DNA of 64,000 nt from Chrysomallon squamiferum (lineage: Eukaryota; Mollusca; Gastropoda; Neomphalida; Peltospiridae). How positions within the stretch are numbered: position 1 is the first letter of the stretch; the number at the start of each line of letters is the position of its first letter. The position numbers were made by a program, and so were the translations under genes. The stretch is from contig CM022668.1 in the NCBI GenBank assembly GCA_012295275.1, positions 14,220,522 through 14,284,521 on the forward strand, in the 5' to 3' direction. Below, in pieces: positions 33,233 through 46,860 of the stretch. The notes beneath the pieces were generated by a model. The model did no database searches, was not told where the DNA came from, and saw only the letters and a list, made by a program, of their open reading frames with translations.

Positions 33233-35913
33233 GTCTCTCAAAAAAAAAAAAAAGCATTTAAACCCGACCATCTCAGATTTTTATGAAACTCTCCCACAGC
33301 CTCCCTCTCCCTCCCTCAAACAAAACACACAAGCAGTTTCTGAGTATAATTTCATTACTACTTTTAATATATAACAAAAAATACCAAAACTGCCCCCCTC
33401 CATATAACTCATAATTACTATAATGGTATAAAGCATAAAACGTTAACAGAAGTTGGAGAATCTGACACATTTTAAATTTGATAAAATTAATGATTGTTAA
33501 CAAATATTTTAATTTGTCTTTCTATTTCACTTTACTTTCATCATAAAGCATTAAAAAAATTACTTTTTTATTTTCTTGAAATGATTGCTTGATTATGGCT
33601 TCTTTTATTATGAGTATAATCATAAAATTGTGCCATGTGTTTATCCTTAACTAAAATACAGATATGGTTTTAGAAGATGTAACAGAATAGTAAGTGTAAA
33701 ATTATTTTTAATTTGACTTACAGAGTAACTGAACATCAAATTTATTCATTTGTATTCCTCGCTTTAAATCAGGAGTTTTGCCTAAACTTGACAGGATAAT
33801 ATTCCTCGCTTTAAATCAAAAAAACTAGAGAACTAGGAGATAAAAGAAATAAAAAAAAGCCATCCTCTGCAATTTCTGAAGGCAAAAGAAATAAAAAAAA
33901 TCAGTTGTTTTGACGATGCAGATCTTAAATAATCTCTTAAAAGCTTTTTGAACCTGTGATTTTTTTTATCTAAGGGTCATTCCATGTCAAATCACACAAA
34001 AAAAGCAAAGCATTTAAACCCGACCGTCTCAGATTTTGGCAAAAATGGGTGTGACCACCAACCTTAGAACCTTCATATATCCAGAACTACTGGGCCAATC
34101 TTCATAAAATTAGTATTGTTAAAAAGACAATATGACAAGGATTTCAAATCTGCCATTATTGTTCAGTTTGGCTATGTGGATCAAGAGAGATTGTGATTCC
34201 TAGCATCCAGAATTGATCATTCAGGTTTTAGTTAATCAGATGTTAATGGCTGAAAAGGTGTTATTTTCATTGACGTGCATTTTTTAAATCTATATTGTGG
34301 CTGAACAAACAATATTACACCCAGGAAACTTTTATATGTTTTAGTTAACATGTGGGAGATTAAATTTCAATAAAGGTCATCTCAAGGTCATGTGATCCAC
34401 ATGGCCAAACTGAACAATAATGGCAGATTTGGAATCCTTGTTATATTGCCTTTTCAACAATACCAATTTTATGCAGATTGGCCAAGTAGTTCCTGAGATA
34501 TGAGTGTTCAAAGGTTGGTGATCACACCCATTTTTGACAAATATCTCAAAATTTGGGGGGCCGTATCTCCCACACCACTTGTCCACTTGTTAGATTTGGT
34601 GCTGTGGGATCCCAGTCAACAAGTATACCAAGTTTCAAAAAAATCTGAGAGTCGGGTTTAACCCATTGGGTGATTTAACACGGAATGACCCCTAAAGTTG
34701 AAGAAGCTAGTGGTGGAATTTGACTAAAGTAATTCAAAACCAGACAGTTGTGTTACAAATGAATCAAATAATCATAGTACTTAGTAGATGAATAGGCTAT
34801 GGAATTACCAGAGAAGGTTTTGTAGTACTTGTCATTATTATTGTTTCTCTCACCTCAGTTGATAATGATACATTTGTTCCCCGGTCAAGGGGAAGGTTTC
34901 AATAAGACATCCCAAGTTGCTAATCTGTATAGAATAGCTCATTAAGCAACAACAGCCATTTTCATGTTTTTATTATCTGCATAATCATGAACCATGTTTT
35001 CATGCCATATCACTATACATTAAAATCTTGTGACTGCATCATTTTAAACAAAGGATTTATTTGTCATTATTTTTTTATACCTAAATAATCATTAATAATA
35101 AAATGTATTAAATTAAATACTAATTAATTTGTTAGTGATGCAGATAATTTATACATATTTATTTTCAATGGTGTTTATTTTTGACATCTAAATAATCATC
35201 AATAATGAAATGTATTTTAAATACTAATTAATTTGTTAATGATGCAGATAATTTACACATATTATTTTCAATGGTGTTTATTTCTGACATCTAAATAATC
35301 ATTAATAATGAAATGTATTAAATTAAATACTAATTAATTTGTTAATGATGCAGATAATTTAAAGCTGATTATTTTCAGTGAAAGCACTCCAGAAGGACGA
35401 AGGGTGACAAGACTTGACAAACTTCTCTTGAATGGAAACAACATCACAATGGTAAACAGCAATTTTTAAAACAAAACTTCATATATAAATTGTACTACAG
35501 CAAAACATGATGTTAAAGCTTTAACTTTTTGTCACATAAAAATTTATCATTAAATTCTAAAGCAAGGGTTTGCGCTTTTGAAAGAAAATGCTACGACATC
35601 CATTTCTGTCTGTGAGAGATTCCATAAAAGTATTCTTTACTCCTAATTAAATTCTGTCTGAACAGACTTTAAAACAGGAACCAATGCCACTGGTCCTATA
35701 TGTCATAAAACTAGAGATAACGCACATGAGAAAATCAGTCAAAATATTCTTTACTTCTAATTAAATATTGTCTGTATAGACTTTAACAAAGTGTTGTATA
35801 TTTTAAATATTAAATTATGTAGCAATACAAAGATAGTTGCAGAACAAAAAAGACAACTGAAAAAATAATAAGTATTTTTATTATTATTGTAAATGTTACT
35901 ATAATTGTTATTA

Positions 35914-35963
<50 letters not shown>

Positions 35964-36012
35964 TTCTTTATTTCAGCTGGTACCAGGAGGAGAAGGGCCT
36001 GAAGATAAATGA
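32342..36012 (+). CDS. LSM5: LSM5, U6 snRNA-associated Sm-like protein
   Basis: Five coding exons join in phase: 32342-32384, 33004-33099, 33662-33689, 35379-35451 and 35977-36012. They give 91 residues, the normal length of animal LSM5. The protein begins [19 protein letters not shown]. It carries the Sm1 motif ([20 protein letters not shown]) and the Sm2 motif ([15 protein letters not shown]). LSM5 is a subunit of two heteroheptameric rings: nuclear LSM2-8, which binds the U6 snRNA 3' end for splicing, and cytoplasmic LSM1-7, which promotes mRNA decapping. All splice sites are GT-AG. A poly(A) signal AATAAA lies at 36095-36100. The gene is alone on this strand, divergent from the K/E-rich gene. 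Confidence 0.97.
32385..33003. repeat. LSM5 intron 1 with (ATT)n
   Basis: A+T-rich intron holding an (ATT)n tract at 32890-32945, close to the acceptor TTTCATTTCAG. Confidence 0.85.
33004..33099 (+). CDS. LSM5: LSM5 exon 2 (Sm1 motif)
   Basis: Encodes the N-terminal helix end and the Sm1 strands through GFDDYV. The donor is GTCA|GTATCC. Confidence 0.95.
33100..33661. repeat. LSM5 intron 2 with (CT)n and repeat fragment
   Basis: (CT)n at 33191-33230. 33253-33285 (GCATTTAAACCCGACCATCT) is a fragment of the inverted-repeat element present in the next intron. Confidence 0.75.
33662..33689 (+). CDS. LSM5: LSM5 exon 3 (28-base microexon)
   Basis: Encodes the end of Asn, then MVLEDVTE and the start of Tyr. 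Flanked by ATACAG and GTAAGT. It is too short to appear as an open frame on its own. Confidence 0.92.
33971..34695. mobile_element. Long inverted-repeat (foldback/MITE-like) element in LSM5 intron 3
   Basis: The ends are inverted copies of GGGTCATTCCRTGTYAAATC. Further in, the arms remain alignable over about 200 bases: 33971-34183 against 34695-34393 on the other strand, sharing AATCTGCCATTATTGTTCAG. The right arm has about 90 extra bases. TAA-like direct repeats flank the ends. No transposase frame is present. Confidence 0.75.
35060..35378. repeat. Tandem repeat of about 105 bp, three copies, abutting the LSM5 exon 4 acceptor
   Basis: Units start near 35081, 35188 and 35291 (word CTAAATAATCATTAATAAT). 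Each contains GATGCAGATAATTT followed by a TATTTTCAA/G word. In the last copy this word is the real acceptor ATTTTCAG at 35378. Confidence 0.85.
35379..35451 (+). CDS. LSM5: LSM5 exon 4 (Sm2 motif)
   Basis: Encodes [19 protein letters not shown] and NNITM. Acceptor ATTTTCAG, donor ATG|GTAAAC. Confidence 0.95.
35452..35976. repeat. LSM5 intron 4 with dispersed repeat and (ATT)n
   Basis: 35650-35780 contains two partial copies of the repeat also found at 31670-31745. (ATT)n at 35910-35965 runs up to the acceptor. Confidence 0.7.
35977..36012 (+). CDS. LSM5: LSM5 exon 5 (C terminus)
   Basis: Encodes [11 protein letters not shown] and TGA at 36010-36012. The acceptor is TTTATTTCAG. Confidence 0.94.
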   Translation: MVPGGEGPEDK

Positions 36013-36100
36013 TCATTTTCATCAGTGATCATCATCATCAACATGTTCTTCATCAGACATTTTTCATTTTCAACTGTTTTTGTTTTTTTTAATTAATAAA

Positions 36101-36400
36101 AAAAAAAAAATGTAATCCATTTAATCTTTTTTTGTAATTCTTTTTTTTAATTATTATTTATATATTTTTTAATTTATTTTTATTATTATCCCAGCTGTTG
36201 TGGTACTTTCTAAGAGAAACTATATATGAATATTCTGAAAATTATATTACTGATAAAACTTCCTCATGGGGAGAAAAAAAAATCACAGATTAATTTTTAT
36301 ATTAAAAACAGAGCTGAGGGACATGATTATTAACTGGTAACAGGAAATATAATCTCAATTCTCTCATTTCATTCCATTACACTAAATTTCCCATATGCCC

Positions 36401-36433
<33 letters not shown>

Positions 36434-39240
36434 TATATGTACTATGTATGTATGCTAATGATATGATTTCTTGTTTATCATTTACTTCAAAGAACAATTA
36501 AAAAAAGAAAAAACAAAACAACATTTACAACTTGAAAACTTTATTGTTGACAGTACAAGTTAATTACCCACCCCAATCTAGAGAAGAAAAAAAAAAAATA
36601 CAATCATAATATAGCACAATATAAACAATCAACAATGAGGCTCAACATTCAACAAATAACCAATGACAAAACGTATTGCAAAATATCCTGTCGGACAAAC
36701 CAATATGTATGTTTGGCCAATCAGATTAAAGATTAAAAACAATATTTCATCATGATTGGACAAATCAAATATCTATGTTTTCAATTTGGCCAATCAAAAA
36801 TAATATCTCATAACTTATTTAGAGAAGGGAAAAAAAGGGAAAAAGGGAAAAAAGAAAAATGCAACAAATCTTCTGATTGGATAACGAAGATTTATCAATT
36901 CAAAATGGCAGACAATGAGAAAGCACAGTTTGTTTATTTACATTTTGGTGCCATTCTCAAAGATTTTAACAAAACAATGCATAGCTTGTGAAAAAAGAAA
37001 ATAATTACATAAAACCAGTAACAGTAAATTAAATTTCATGTAACTCTACAATGTTGTTATTTTTCATGTAAATCTTAGCTGCATTAAATACAAAGAACTG
37101 ATCAGTAATTTTACATGACATTTGTATTATTTTAAACAAACTGAAAAAATTTATCAGTTTAGTGTCTATTAAATAACTGACATATATTCAGTAAGGAAAA
37201 AATATATAAACAAAATGTTTGTTATATTCAATACAAAAAAAAAAAAAAAAAAAACCCAACAATAATAATAATAATAAATTAATGTCTTATTATATTCAAT
37301 AATTAAAATATGTAATTATGTTTAATAACCATATTTAATAACAAAAAAAAGAATAAAGATTCTCTTAAAACAAATAATAGTATGATTTTTAATATTCATA
37401 TATATTTCAGACTGGTTTTGGAAATAAAAAAAAATAAATTTTCATTTTAAACAAAATGGAAAATTAATCCTTTTTTTATCAGGGAGAAAACAAAATTTCA
37501 TGCAAATGCAATTTTAAAGACTCAAAGGAAAATATATATATATATGTATATATAACATGTTTATTTACATACATTATAACAAAATAGCGCTGTCTATTTA
37601 ATAATTTGCATATTAATAATAATCGGACATTATCAAACACTACATATTAAAATTAAGTCAGTTTTAGAATTGTGTGGACGGAAACATGGATGTATGCCCG
37701 ATTTCTGCATTAATGTGTTCAGAAAGATTTGTTCTCAATACATCTTATTCAATCTTACAGCATACTGTTACAATTTATTTAAAATTCTTTCCTTATTAAC
37801 TAACAGAAATTCCATTCTACTGTTTAGTATTATATTAATGTACATGAAAAAAGTAATTTATAAGATTTAAAAAAAAATTTAAAAAGATTTTTTTTTAGAC
37901 TGAGCTTATCCCATATATGACATAAAATTTAAAAAAACAAAAACAATCATTAATAATAATAATAATAATAATGAAAAAAAAAAAAAAAGAAAGGAAATAG
38001 ATTTAAAATTAAAGCCATAATTACCTGAATTAATTTTTAAAAAGTATCTGAGTATAAGAAACTTAAATGCATAAACATAATTGTTTTAATTATGTAAAGC
38101 TATGCAAATCGTAAAGCAATCAATATAATAAAAAGAAAAATGTTTTGTAAAACAATTTAGTATTAATGATAACTAGACTGAATTACTTATCTATCTATAA
38201 TGTTCATTATATGTCTTTTAATTTAATTTAAAAAAAATTCTAACGGATATGAAACTTCTTTTATTATAATTAATTCAATGTTTTCATTTCATTTTATTAT
38301 CATTATTTATTTTAATGGTGGATTAATAAAGTATTACAGAAAAATAAAATGCTATTATCTCTCTTAATCTAATTTACAACGAAACTATTAATTAATGCTG
38401 AATGATTAATTCTGCATTTTTACTAACTATAACAAATTCGATGTATTGGTAATAATAACAGTAACAGTAAAGCAATAGCAATCAGAATAATAGTAACGTA
38501 ACAGTAATATAATACTAAGACAACAGGCTGAAGCAGTTGTGTAGTTGTAGCAGCAGTAGTAGTAGTAGTAGAAAAAACAGAAGCAGTTGCAATACTTATA
38601 GTTTGTTGTAGTAGCAGATGTAACAAAAGCAATAGAAGGAGCATTGATGGTAGTGGTAGTTTAGTAGTAGCTGCATAACAACATCAGCACAGAATATTAG
38701 TGGTAGTTGCAGTAGTAGTAGCAGCAGCAGAACAGAATAGCAGTGGTAACAGAAATAATAGTAGATGCAGCATTAGTAGCAGTAATAGTAACTACAACAG
38801 TAATAGTAACAGTTGCTATAAAGGTAGCAACAGCAGAAGCATTAGTAATAAATTTAAAATAATAATAATAGCAATCATAGTAATAATAATAATAATAATC
38901 ATAATAATAATCACCTATTTCATGTTGCAACCATTTTCTCAAATAATTAATAACTTAGAAACAATGAAAATTAACATTTAATGCAGTATTAATTAATTAG
39001 AGCCAATCTGTCATAGTTGAAAAATATATTTTTAAACGTTATTATAAACGAAAATAGATATATAAAAATAATTTATTTGATGCCCCAAAAAAAAAAAAAA
39101 AAATAATAATAATAATAATAATATAAATAAAACTATGATAATAATAAATATTATTTAATAAAATAAAATAATCTAGCATTTAAAGTTAGGAACCAACATT
39201 AACCTCAAGATCAATGATAATAATACACAAAGGGAGACAA
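36101..39240. other. Intergenic simple-sequence DNA
   Basis: No gene supported. Includes (TA)n at 36405-36440, a short tandem array at 36685-36800 with three GGCCAATC words (CCAAT boxes), poly-A runs near 37237 and 37975, and a degenerate GTA/CAG trinucleotide tract at 38440-38900 that produces spurious frames on both strands. Confidence 0.6.
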
Positions 39241-40430
39241 CTGAAACTGAATATTGTATAATCACGACACCAGAAATTCACACACACACTAAACACAGAC
39301 AAATGGTGATGTATTAATGCAGTTTCCCTCGCTCTCACTAACTGAAAGGGTGAACAAGGCGCCCTATTTATAAAATATCACGGGTTTGTCAGTTGTGGGT
39401 GAGAATTACATCAGTGAATTATAAAATAAAAGTGATATGGTCCTCCAGCTATGTGATATCAAAAAAGTATTAAATAAAAATAAAAATAATTCACTTTGAT
39501 AATAATTAATATCAGATAAAATGTAAATGCTTACAGAGATGGAGACAGATGCATTTTAAAATTTATTATTTAGTTATTCTGTTGTTGAGGTCGTTTTTAA
39601 AATATCTCTGATATTAGTTGAAATGTTCTTGTCTTGAGTTTCAGAGATATGGAAATACAATTTGTAATTAGTGTGTCATATTCAAAAATTAATTTTATTG
39701 TAAAATTTTGATTTTTGTTATTATTTTTTTTTAATGTTTTAATTACAGTTGTAGGTTTCTATTAAAATCCTTATCTAGTGTATCTTGTGTGTGTTTGTCA
39801 TTCAAATCTACATTTGTTTTAATGTCAGTTTAACCATTCTGTCTCTGTGTATCTGTATCTGTCAGTGTGTGTGTGTGTGTGTGTGTGTGTCTGGACATAT
39901 GTACATATATTCTATATTTTCCTCATTTTAACTTAATGTCTGGGTATCTAAATATGTTCTGAATTACTGAAAAATGCTGTGTTCAGATATTCTTCATATC
40001 CAACTTGTTGAATGTTTAACAAATATATTGCTATTTTTTAACAATGTTGACTATTACTGTTATTTAATTATACCTGTCTATTTAATATTTTTTTTTTTAC
40101 CACATATAGATTGTTCCAAAATAAAGAATAATGTTTTATTTTTAATTTTATTTTAAAAATATTTCTTAAAATAAAAATTATGGCAAAATTAGACAAAATG
40201 ACAGGAGCAAATCTACACCAAATATTCATTAACTCAGTATTTCAAAATACAGATCAGCAAGTGATTTTATTATTATTAGTTTTATGATCATCATTATTAT
40301 TTTTTATATTTTTTTTTTCTTTAAATTCTAAGAACAAAAAAAATGTTTCTTAGTTGAAAAATAACCTTTAAATAATTTCTTTTCAAAAAATAAATAAATA
40401 AATAAATAAATAAATAAATGAATAAATCCA
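39241..40430. other. Non-coding; TATA-like patch and (GT)n
   Basis: 39320-39440 is locally less A+T-rich and has GGCGCCCTATTTATAAAATA (39359-39378), which could be a core promoter or a decayed repeat; no exon follows. (GT)n at 39866-39890. Confidence 0.3.
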
Positions 40431-40860
40431 GCATCAACAATAATTTAATTATTCTTCTGACAAAATTCTTCAAGTGAACTGTAAACAGAACAAAAAAGTA
40501 AATTTGTTATTTCTCTTAGTTTTGAATTCTTTAAGTTAAATACACATTTATTTCCCTTTAAAATGTAAATGTTTTATCTCCCTTTGTTCTGAACTCTCCA
40601 TGTTTTATGTACACTTATTTTCTTTTACAAAATATTTTCAATGCAAAAAGTTTTTGTTATCTCCCTTTGCTTTGAACTGTCCATGTAATATATATATGTT
40701 TTACTATCATTCACTGATATAAATAAATATGAACTCTCTGTTAAGATATGTTAATTATTTCCCTATTGAACTCTGCAAGCAAACTGTACATTTGTTTTCT
40801 CCCTTTACTATGAACTTTTACAGACAAATCAAAATTCTTTATTAGTACTGATACAAAAAT
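40431..40860. repeat. Degenerate tandem repeat of about 100 bp
   Basis: Four to five units carry the word TATCTCCCTTTG(T/C)T followed by TGAACTCTCCATG (for example 40575, 40657). The reverse complement contains the GGGAGATAA word common in mollusc repeats. Confidence 0.55.
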
Positions 40861-40902
40861 TAACCATTTAGAGAATAACAAGGAATATTAATAATAATAA
40901 TA

Positions 40903-40938
<36 letters not shown>

Positions 40939-40944
40939 TTAATA

Positions 40945-41005
<61 letters not shown>

Positions 41006-42560
41006 CTGTAGGTTTAACAAACATTTAAAACCAACAAAAATTAAGTATTTAGTAAATACAATCGACCAGTTATAATGTTATTAAAATACGTTCAATAATA
41101 AAGCTCAAACTCTGTCATCTGATAATATATTTTACTTATTTGTTGTTTCAGTAAACAAGACAGAAAACAACTTGGCACACAGGACATATCTTCAAACATA
41201 CATATGTACAGACAAACACATTTGCTGTAATTCTCCAACCAAAAGTTATGTTAAATATTTAATAAACTCGATCTCATTTCAAAATTATGTTATTTATGTA
41301 ATTTATTTACTTTTTATTTTTCTTTATTTATTTATTTTTTTTTTAATATTTAAATTATTATTATTTTTTTTTTTTTTTTCATTTGTTGACTTTTTTATTT
41401 GTTGATCAATAAAATTAATGCAAAAGGTTTTAACCAAATAAAAGGCCATATATAAAAATAACTATTTATTTCAGCTGATGTTATTATTTCAAAATTTGTT
41501 CACTTTAAATGTTTTAAATACTTTTTGTACTGAAAAAAATCTGTGGATTCAGAGTTCTAATATTTATCTCATAAACACTTACTAACATTAATTCATAATA
41601 ATAATTTAAAAAAAGGTAAAGAAAAACAATGTGGATTAAAAGATAAAGAAAAAAAAAGAAATCAGATTAATCCCCATTTTTTTTTTTTTTTTAATTTTAT
41701 CAGAATAAAAAAAAAAAAAAAACAGAGAAATAAATGTAGTTAAAAAAATTAACTTTTTGAGACAAAGAAACATTCTACACAAAAATCAACTCTTTAACAC
41801 TGACAGATTGTACGAGACATTTGCATAAAAACCAGGTCAGGTCAAGGCCATTAGTTCAAGGTCATCTCAAAGTCACCTTTTATGTTGTTTTACTGTTCTG
41901 TTGCCATTATATTCTAGAACAAAACAGAGTTAATAATTCAGGATATGCAGTAATGAAGACACTTTCGAATCAGCAGTCGATATAAAAAACACATTTAGCT
42001 GCATTTTGTTTGCACATTTCAAAAATCGTGTACAAAAAAAAAAAATCAACGAGAGTAGGATCAAAATTCAAACACCAACAGAGCAATGCACAATCCAAAT
42101 GAACTATTTTGGTTGGGGGGTGATAAAAAAAAAATTAAAAATTACCAAGGAAATGGTCCCATAAAATTATTTAAACTCAGTATGGGATGACTAAGGAGTC
42201 AATGAAGGATAGGGCACTCCTACTGATTTTCTTAACAAGAAAACATGAAAATGAGGGATATTTGGGGTGATAAAATGGAAATTAGGGATGATTTAGGGCC
42301 AAAATAATGTCTAAAAACTCTAAAAAAAAAATATCTGAACGACATATCAGATAAAAAAAAAAAAAAAAAAAAGCAGTTTCAACAAACAAGAAGTGTTGGT
42401 GGGGGAGGTTCTTATAATCTGATTAATGATCAAAGATTTTAGTTAAAAGTTCAAGAAACTTGAAAAAAAAAATAAATAAATAAAAATAAAAATAACAAAG
42501 AAAAATAGTAATAGAAACTGTTTGCGTAAATTAAAAAATTAAATGGACAGGAAGATTTCC
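40861..42560. other. Intergenic; (AAT)n and poly-A/T tracts
   Basis: (AAT)n at 40888-41003; poly-T/A runs at 41360, 41680, 41708 and 42355. 41830-41880 contains several AGGTCA words. No gene seen. Confidence 0.6.
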
Positions 42561-43160
42561 TAAAATGTTTTATTTGTTGGTCCCTTGTGTTTGTGAATTG
42601 TTTACTGTACTTATTTATTTATTTGTTTACTTGTTTATTTATTTATTTATTTGTTTATTTATTTTTTTACTTGTTTATTTATTTATTTACTTGTTTATTT
42701 ATTTATTTATTTATTTACTTGTTTATTTATTTATCTACTTGTTTATTTACGTTCTTATTTATTTACTAATTTATTTATGTATTTGTTGTTGTTATCAGTC
42801 TTGTTTGTAATATCATTCAAGTTTTCCATTTATTTATTTTTACTTCTCATCATTTTGCATTGAAAGTGTTAAACTTTAAAAAAAAAAAAATGTATTTACC
42901 TTGTTTTTGCTTTATTATCAGAAAATAAAATATTTAAATATAATGAATTATCAAAAATATTAAATATAATAAAAATAATAATAAAGACAAAACTGATATT
43001 AGCAGATAAATAAAATAAATAAAATAAATAAATAAATAAATAAATAAATAAGTTAATAACAAGAGAATGATAGAAAAACGGCCAAGAAAAACTTTAACAA
43101 ATGCATTTAACCAACCAATGAAAATTTGCCAAACACAAGCCATTGTAACTAATACATATT
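42561..43160. repeat. TTTA/TTTG-rich tract
   Basis: 42608-42785 is a degenerate (TTTA)n tract that opens Leu/Tyr/Phe frames in three phases. A (AAAT)n tract follows at 43008-43055. No gene seen. Confidence 0.85.
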
Positions 43161-43415
43161 CACAAGCATATAATTATAATAATAGTTCCATCAACAGATG
43201 ATGCATAACTAATCAATTTACACATAATCATTCAATCATAAATGACAAACAAAAACGAAACAATTGTGCACAGAACCAATAACTCTTCATCAACACATAT
43301 TGATGCAAACAAAAACAAAAATGAATTAAAATTTAAAAAGATGAACCCTGTCCAATGTATAATATTTTTAGCAATAATCAATGTCTGTAACCGCCATATG
43401 TTTAATATTGACAGC

Positions 43416-43446
<31 letters not shown>

Positions 43447-43766
43447 TATATATGTATGTGTATATAGGTACTATATCTGTATATATATATATATATATAT
43501 AGGTACTATATCTGTATCTATATCTATCTAAATGATAATCTTTTAAGTAAATGATTCAACTATTGCAACTACTTCCAACACATGTTAAAGCTAGCAGTCA
43601 AGTCATATATTTTTTTACTACATTTTTTATTTGTAATGTAACTATGTATATATATATATATATAATACTAAACTAAATACCAGCCAATTTATAATAATAA
43701 TAACAATAATAATAATAACAATAGAAATAATAATAGTAACAGTAGTAATAATAAATGATGAGGATG

Positions 43767-43803
<37 letters not shown>

Positions 43804-45048
43804 TAATAGAGATTCAGAGTAATAAATATTATAACAGTAGTAATATTGTAATAAAGACAGCAGTAGCAGTAGCAGTAGCAGCAGCAGTAGTAATAATAAT
43901 AGTAGTAGTAGTAGTAGTAGTAGTGTATTTAGCTGTAGTAGTATTATAGTAATAAATATTTTTATAATAGTAATTCAAACTTTGACAAATGAATTTATTT
44001 AACCTAACAAAATATTAATATCCTATTGATGCAGTGCAAAAAAAAAAAAAAATATTCTTTGACAATTCTGAATGAAACTATGAGACAGAAAATTTAAAAT
44101 TCCTTTATAAATCATCAGCATATTTTTAAAAACGAAGTCGAAAAATATTAAAATCTGAGGCGGAGTTTTTAAGACTAAAGTGAAAAATAGTCATCAATAT
44201 GTTCAGAATTTAAGACAGACAATTTGATAACTGAAAAGAAACATTTATTAGCCATTTTACAGTTTCAAGTTGAGGCAGCCAAAATGAAATTAAGAATAAA
44301 TATTAAGATTTTAAATAAGAGAGAAGTAAATGCTTAATTTTGTTTAACTGCCAATAAATAAGAGAAAGAAACATGAAAACAATGAAATTTTAATTAAAAA
44401 CATTGTAATTAGTTATATGAGATAATATCATTAATTTATCATAATGTAATTAACCTTTATTGTAATTAACAAATTAATATAATATCATTAATTTATTATA
44501 ATATAAACAATAAACAGTGATGCATCCAAAACAAAACCAAATTAATGTTGCTGAGGTAATTTGCATATTCATTGCCACATAGGTCACAGGTCAACTGAAT
44601 AATCAGAGGTCACATGTCAATGAAATAATAACAAATATGACTTAGAAATCTGAAAAATAGCTAACTGTATAGTGTAAATTTTATAAATTTAAATACACCT
44701 GTGATAATGAAATCGACCAGGTATAAAAATTATAAGTATTCCTAAACTGCTCTTGTGAGAAATTTTACATTTCTTTGAAGGAAGATGGTCTTCTGTATTA
44801 TTTCTTACTTTATTATTAGCAAAGGACAGGGGCTAATTACAGTCTTTTGAAAGATCAGACAATTAATTCATTTTTTTTTCAGGCTATAAATTAATTTAAC
44901 CAGAATCAAATAAAATACTCAGAATAATATAAATGGACTTAATATAACCTGTCATTTGGAAATAAGTAAGAATTATTTCTGTTGTTTGTTAGCACCACCA
45001 AAAAATAAACTCTTGAAAGAACACACCAAATCCTACTACTGCTTGTAA

Positions 45049-45083
<35 letters not shown>

Positions 45084-45180
45084 ATTTTAAAAATAAATAA
45101 AAATAGTAATTAAAAAACTGAAAAAAAACAAACAAAAAAAAACAACAACTGTATACATAATTAATTCTCAATCTCATTTA
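43161..45180. other. Intergenic; TA, AAT and GTA microsatellites
   Basis: (TA)n at 43436-43500, trinucleotide tracts at 43690-43930, AGGTCA-type words at 44578-44620, (AAAT)n at 45045-45085. Open frames here are composition artefacts. Confidence 0.6.
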
Positions 45181-46200
45181 GTTATGCCACTGGCCAGATA
45201 CCAACTATCCAGTATTTTCTGATTTCAAAATAATCTTTTTGGGGCTTTTAGAATTAAGAAGTTTCACTTTTTCAGAATTAAAAAAAAGGTTTTTCAGGTT
45301 TCAGAATTGAGAAATGTTTGCATTTAAGAATTAGAAAGTCTTCACATTTCAGAAATGACTATACTGGGTTTTGGATTTCAGATGTAGAAAGTTTCTGGGT
45401 TTTGGATTTAGGAAGTTTTTGGATTTTGGAATAAGGAATAGTTTTTTTTAGTTTTTTTATTATTATTTATTTATTTGTTTCTGAATTTGAAAGCTTGCGA
45501 TCCCTTGTGCAAGAAAAATAAAAGTAGTAGTAGCTATAGTAGTAATGTTACTGTTATTTACAAAATTAAAATTTATCTATTCTGAAGTCGAAGTGTCTTG
45601 AAATTAAGAATTTCACATTTGTCCTCATTGTGAATTTATGACAAACTAAGTATCCATAGTCAAAAGATTCTTAACCAAAATCTCACTGATAAAAAACAAA
45701 TTATATAAGATTTTATTTAATTTTTGTAACTTTTATTATTTATTTGTTACTCTCTTTTTTTTGTGCTGATCATTCCTTTTGTAAGTTTTGTTTTTCTTTC
45801 TTTCAAAATGCAATAGTATTAACAGTTTCTTTTAAATGCAATATTAGTACTGTTTTTCAAAAAAAAAAAAAAAAAAAAAAAAGTCATTTTAATCCATATT
45901 GGGGAGAGAAAATAAAAATGAAAGAAAAATAATAATAAAAAATGAAAAACAAAAATTAATAATAATAATAATAATAATAAAAATAAATAAAGGCTGGTAT
46001 TATACAATTTTCATGCATTTTCATTTAACAGTTCATCTTACTCTATCATGTATATAATATATAGAACATGCATATACAACAGTATTATAAGTAATCAATC
46101 TAATCAATGTATCACAATCTAACAGTATCTATATACATGTATGTATACTATAACATACACCGAAACATTATTATAATCTAAAAAAAAAAAAATTAATAAT
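45181..46200. repeat. Degenerate minisatellite (TTTCAGAATT/GGATTT words) and poly-A tracts
   Basis: 45225-45445 repeats words like TTTCAGAATTGAGAAATG and GGGTTTTGGATTTAGGAAG with drift. The rest is A/T-rich with a long poly-A run near 45860. Confidence 0.45.
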
Positions 46201-46825
46201 TGTAATAATAAAATGATGATGATAATTCTGTATGTAAATAATCCATTGCATTTATGTTTTGTTTATTGCTACTTACACTATAGAGAATAATAACATAATA
46301 ACAATAATAATAACAATAATAATGATAATAAAATTAGTAATAATAATAAATGTATTATAATAATGATAAAAATAATAATAATAGTAGTAATAATAATATT
46401 AATAATAATAAAAGTAAACAATTTTCTAATTATTATTTGATTATTACATTAAAATATAGAGAATAATAATTAAATAATAATTTTAAAAAAGCACGTTACG
46501 AGGATTTAAAAAATAAAATAACAATGATACTTTCTGTAAGTAAGCAACACATTGCATTTATATTTTTAATTATCCATTGGTAATTCCTACTTACGCACAC
46601 ACATAATCAATATAATTGTTATTTTCTTTATAATAATTCACTGTATTTATATTCTATTAATCTTCATTCAGATACTGATATTTAAACAGTTAAAAAAAAT
46701 GTGTTTAAAGTTTTAATCAGTATGTAACAGAGAAAAATAATATAATAATAATTAATTGCATTTAAAATTTTAACTATTAGTCATGAATGAATACATACAA
46801 GAATACAATCCAAAACAAAATAATA

Positions 46826-46860
<35 letters not shown>

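Noticed and set aside
39320-39440. Possible promoter with CTATTTATAAAATA
   Set aside because: No first exon or conserved coding sequence follows on either strand, so it is reported only as a patch of different composition.
42565-42863. Leu/Tyr/Phe-rich frames resembling membrane proteins (also 11961-12314 and 62568-62981)
   Set aside because: They follow TTTA, ATT and TA tracts; several phases are open at once, as expected of simple repeats.
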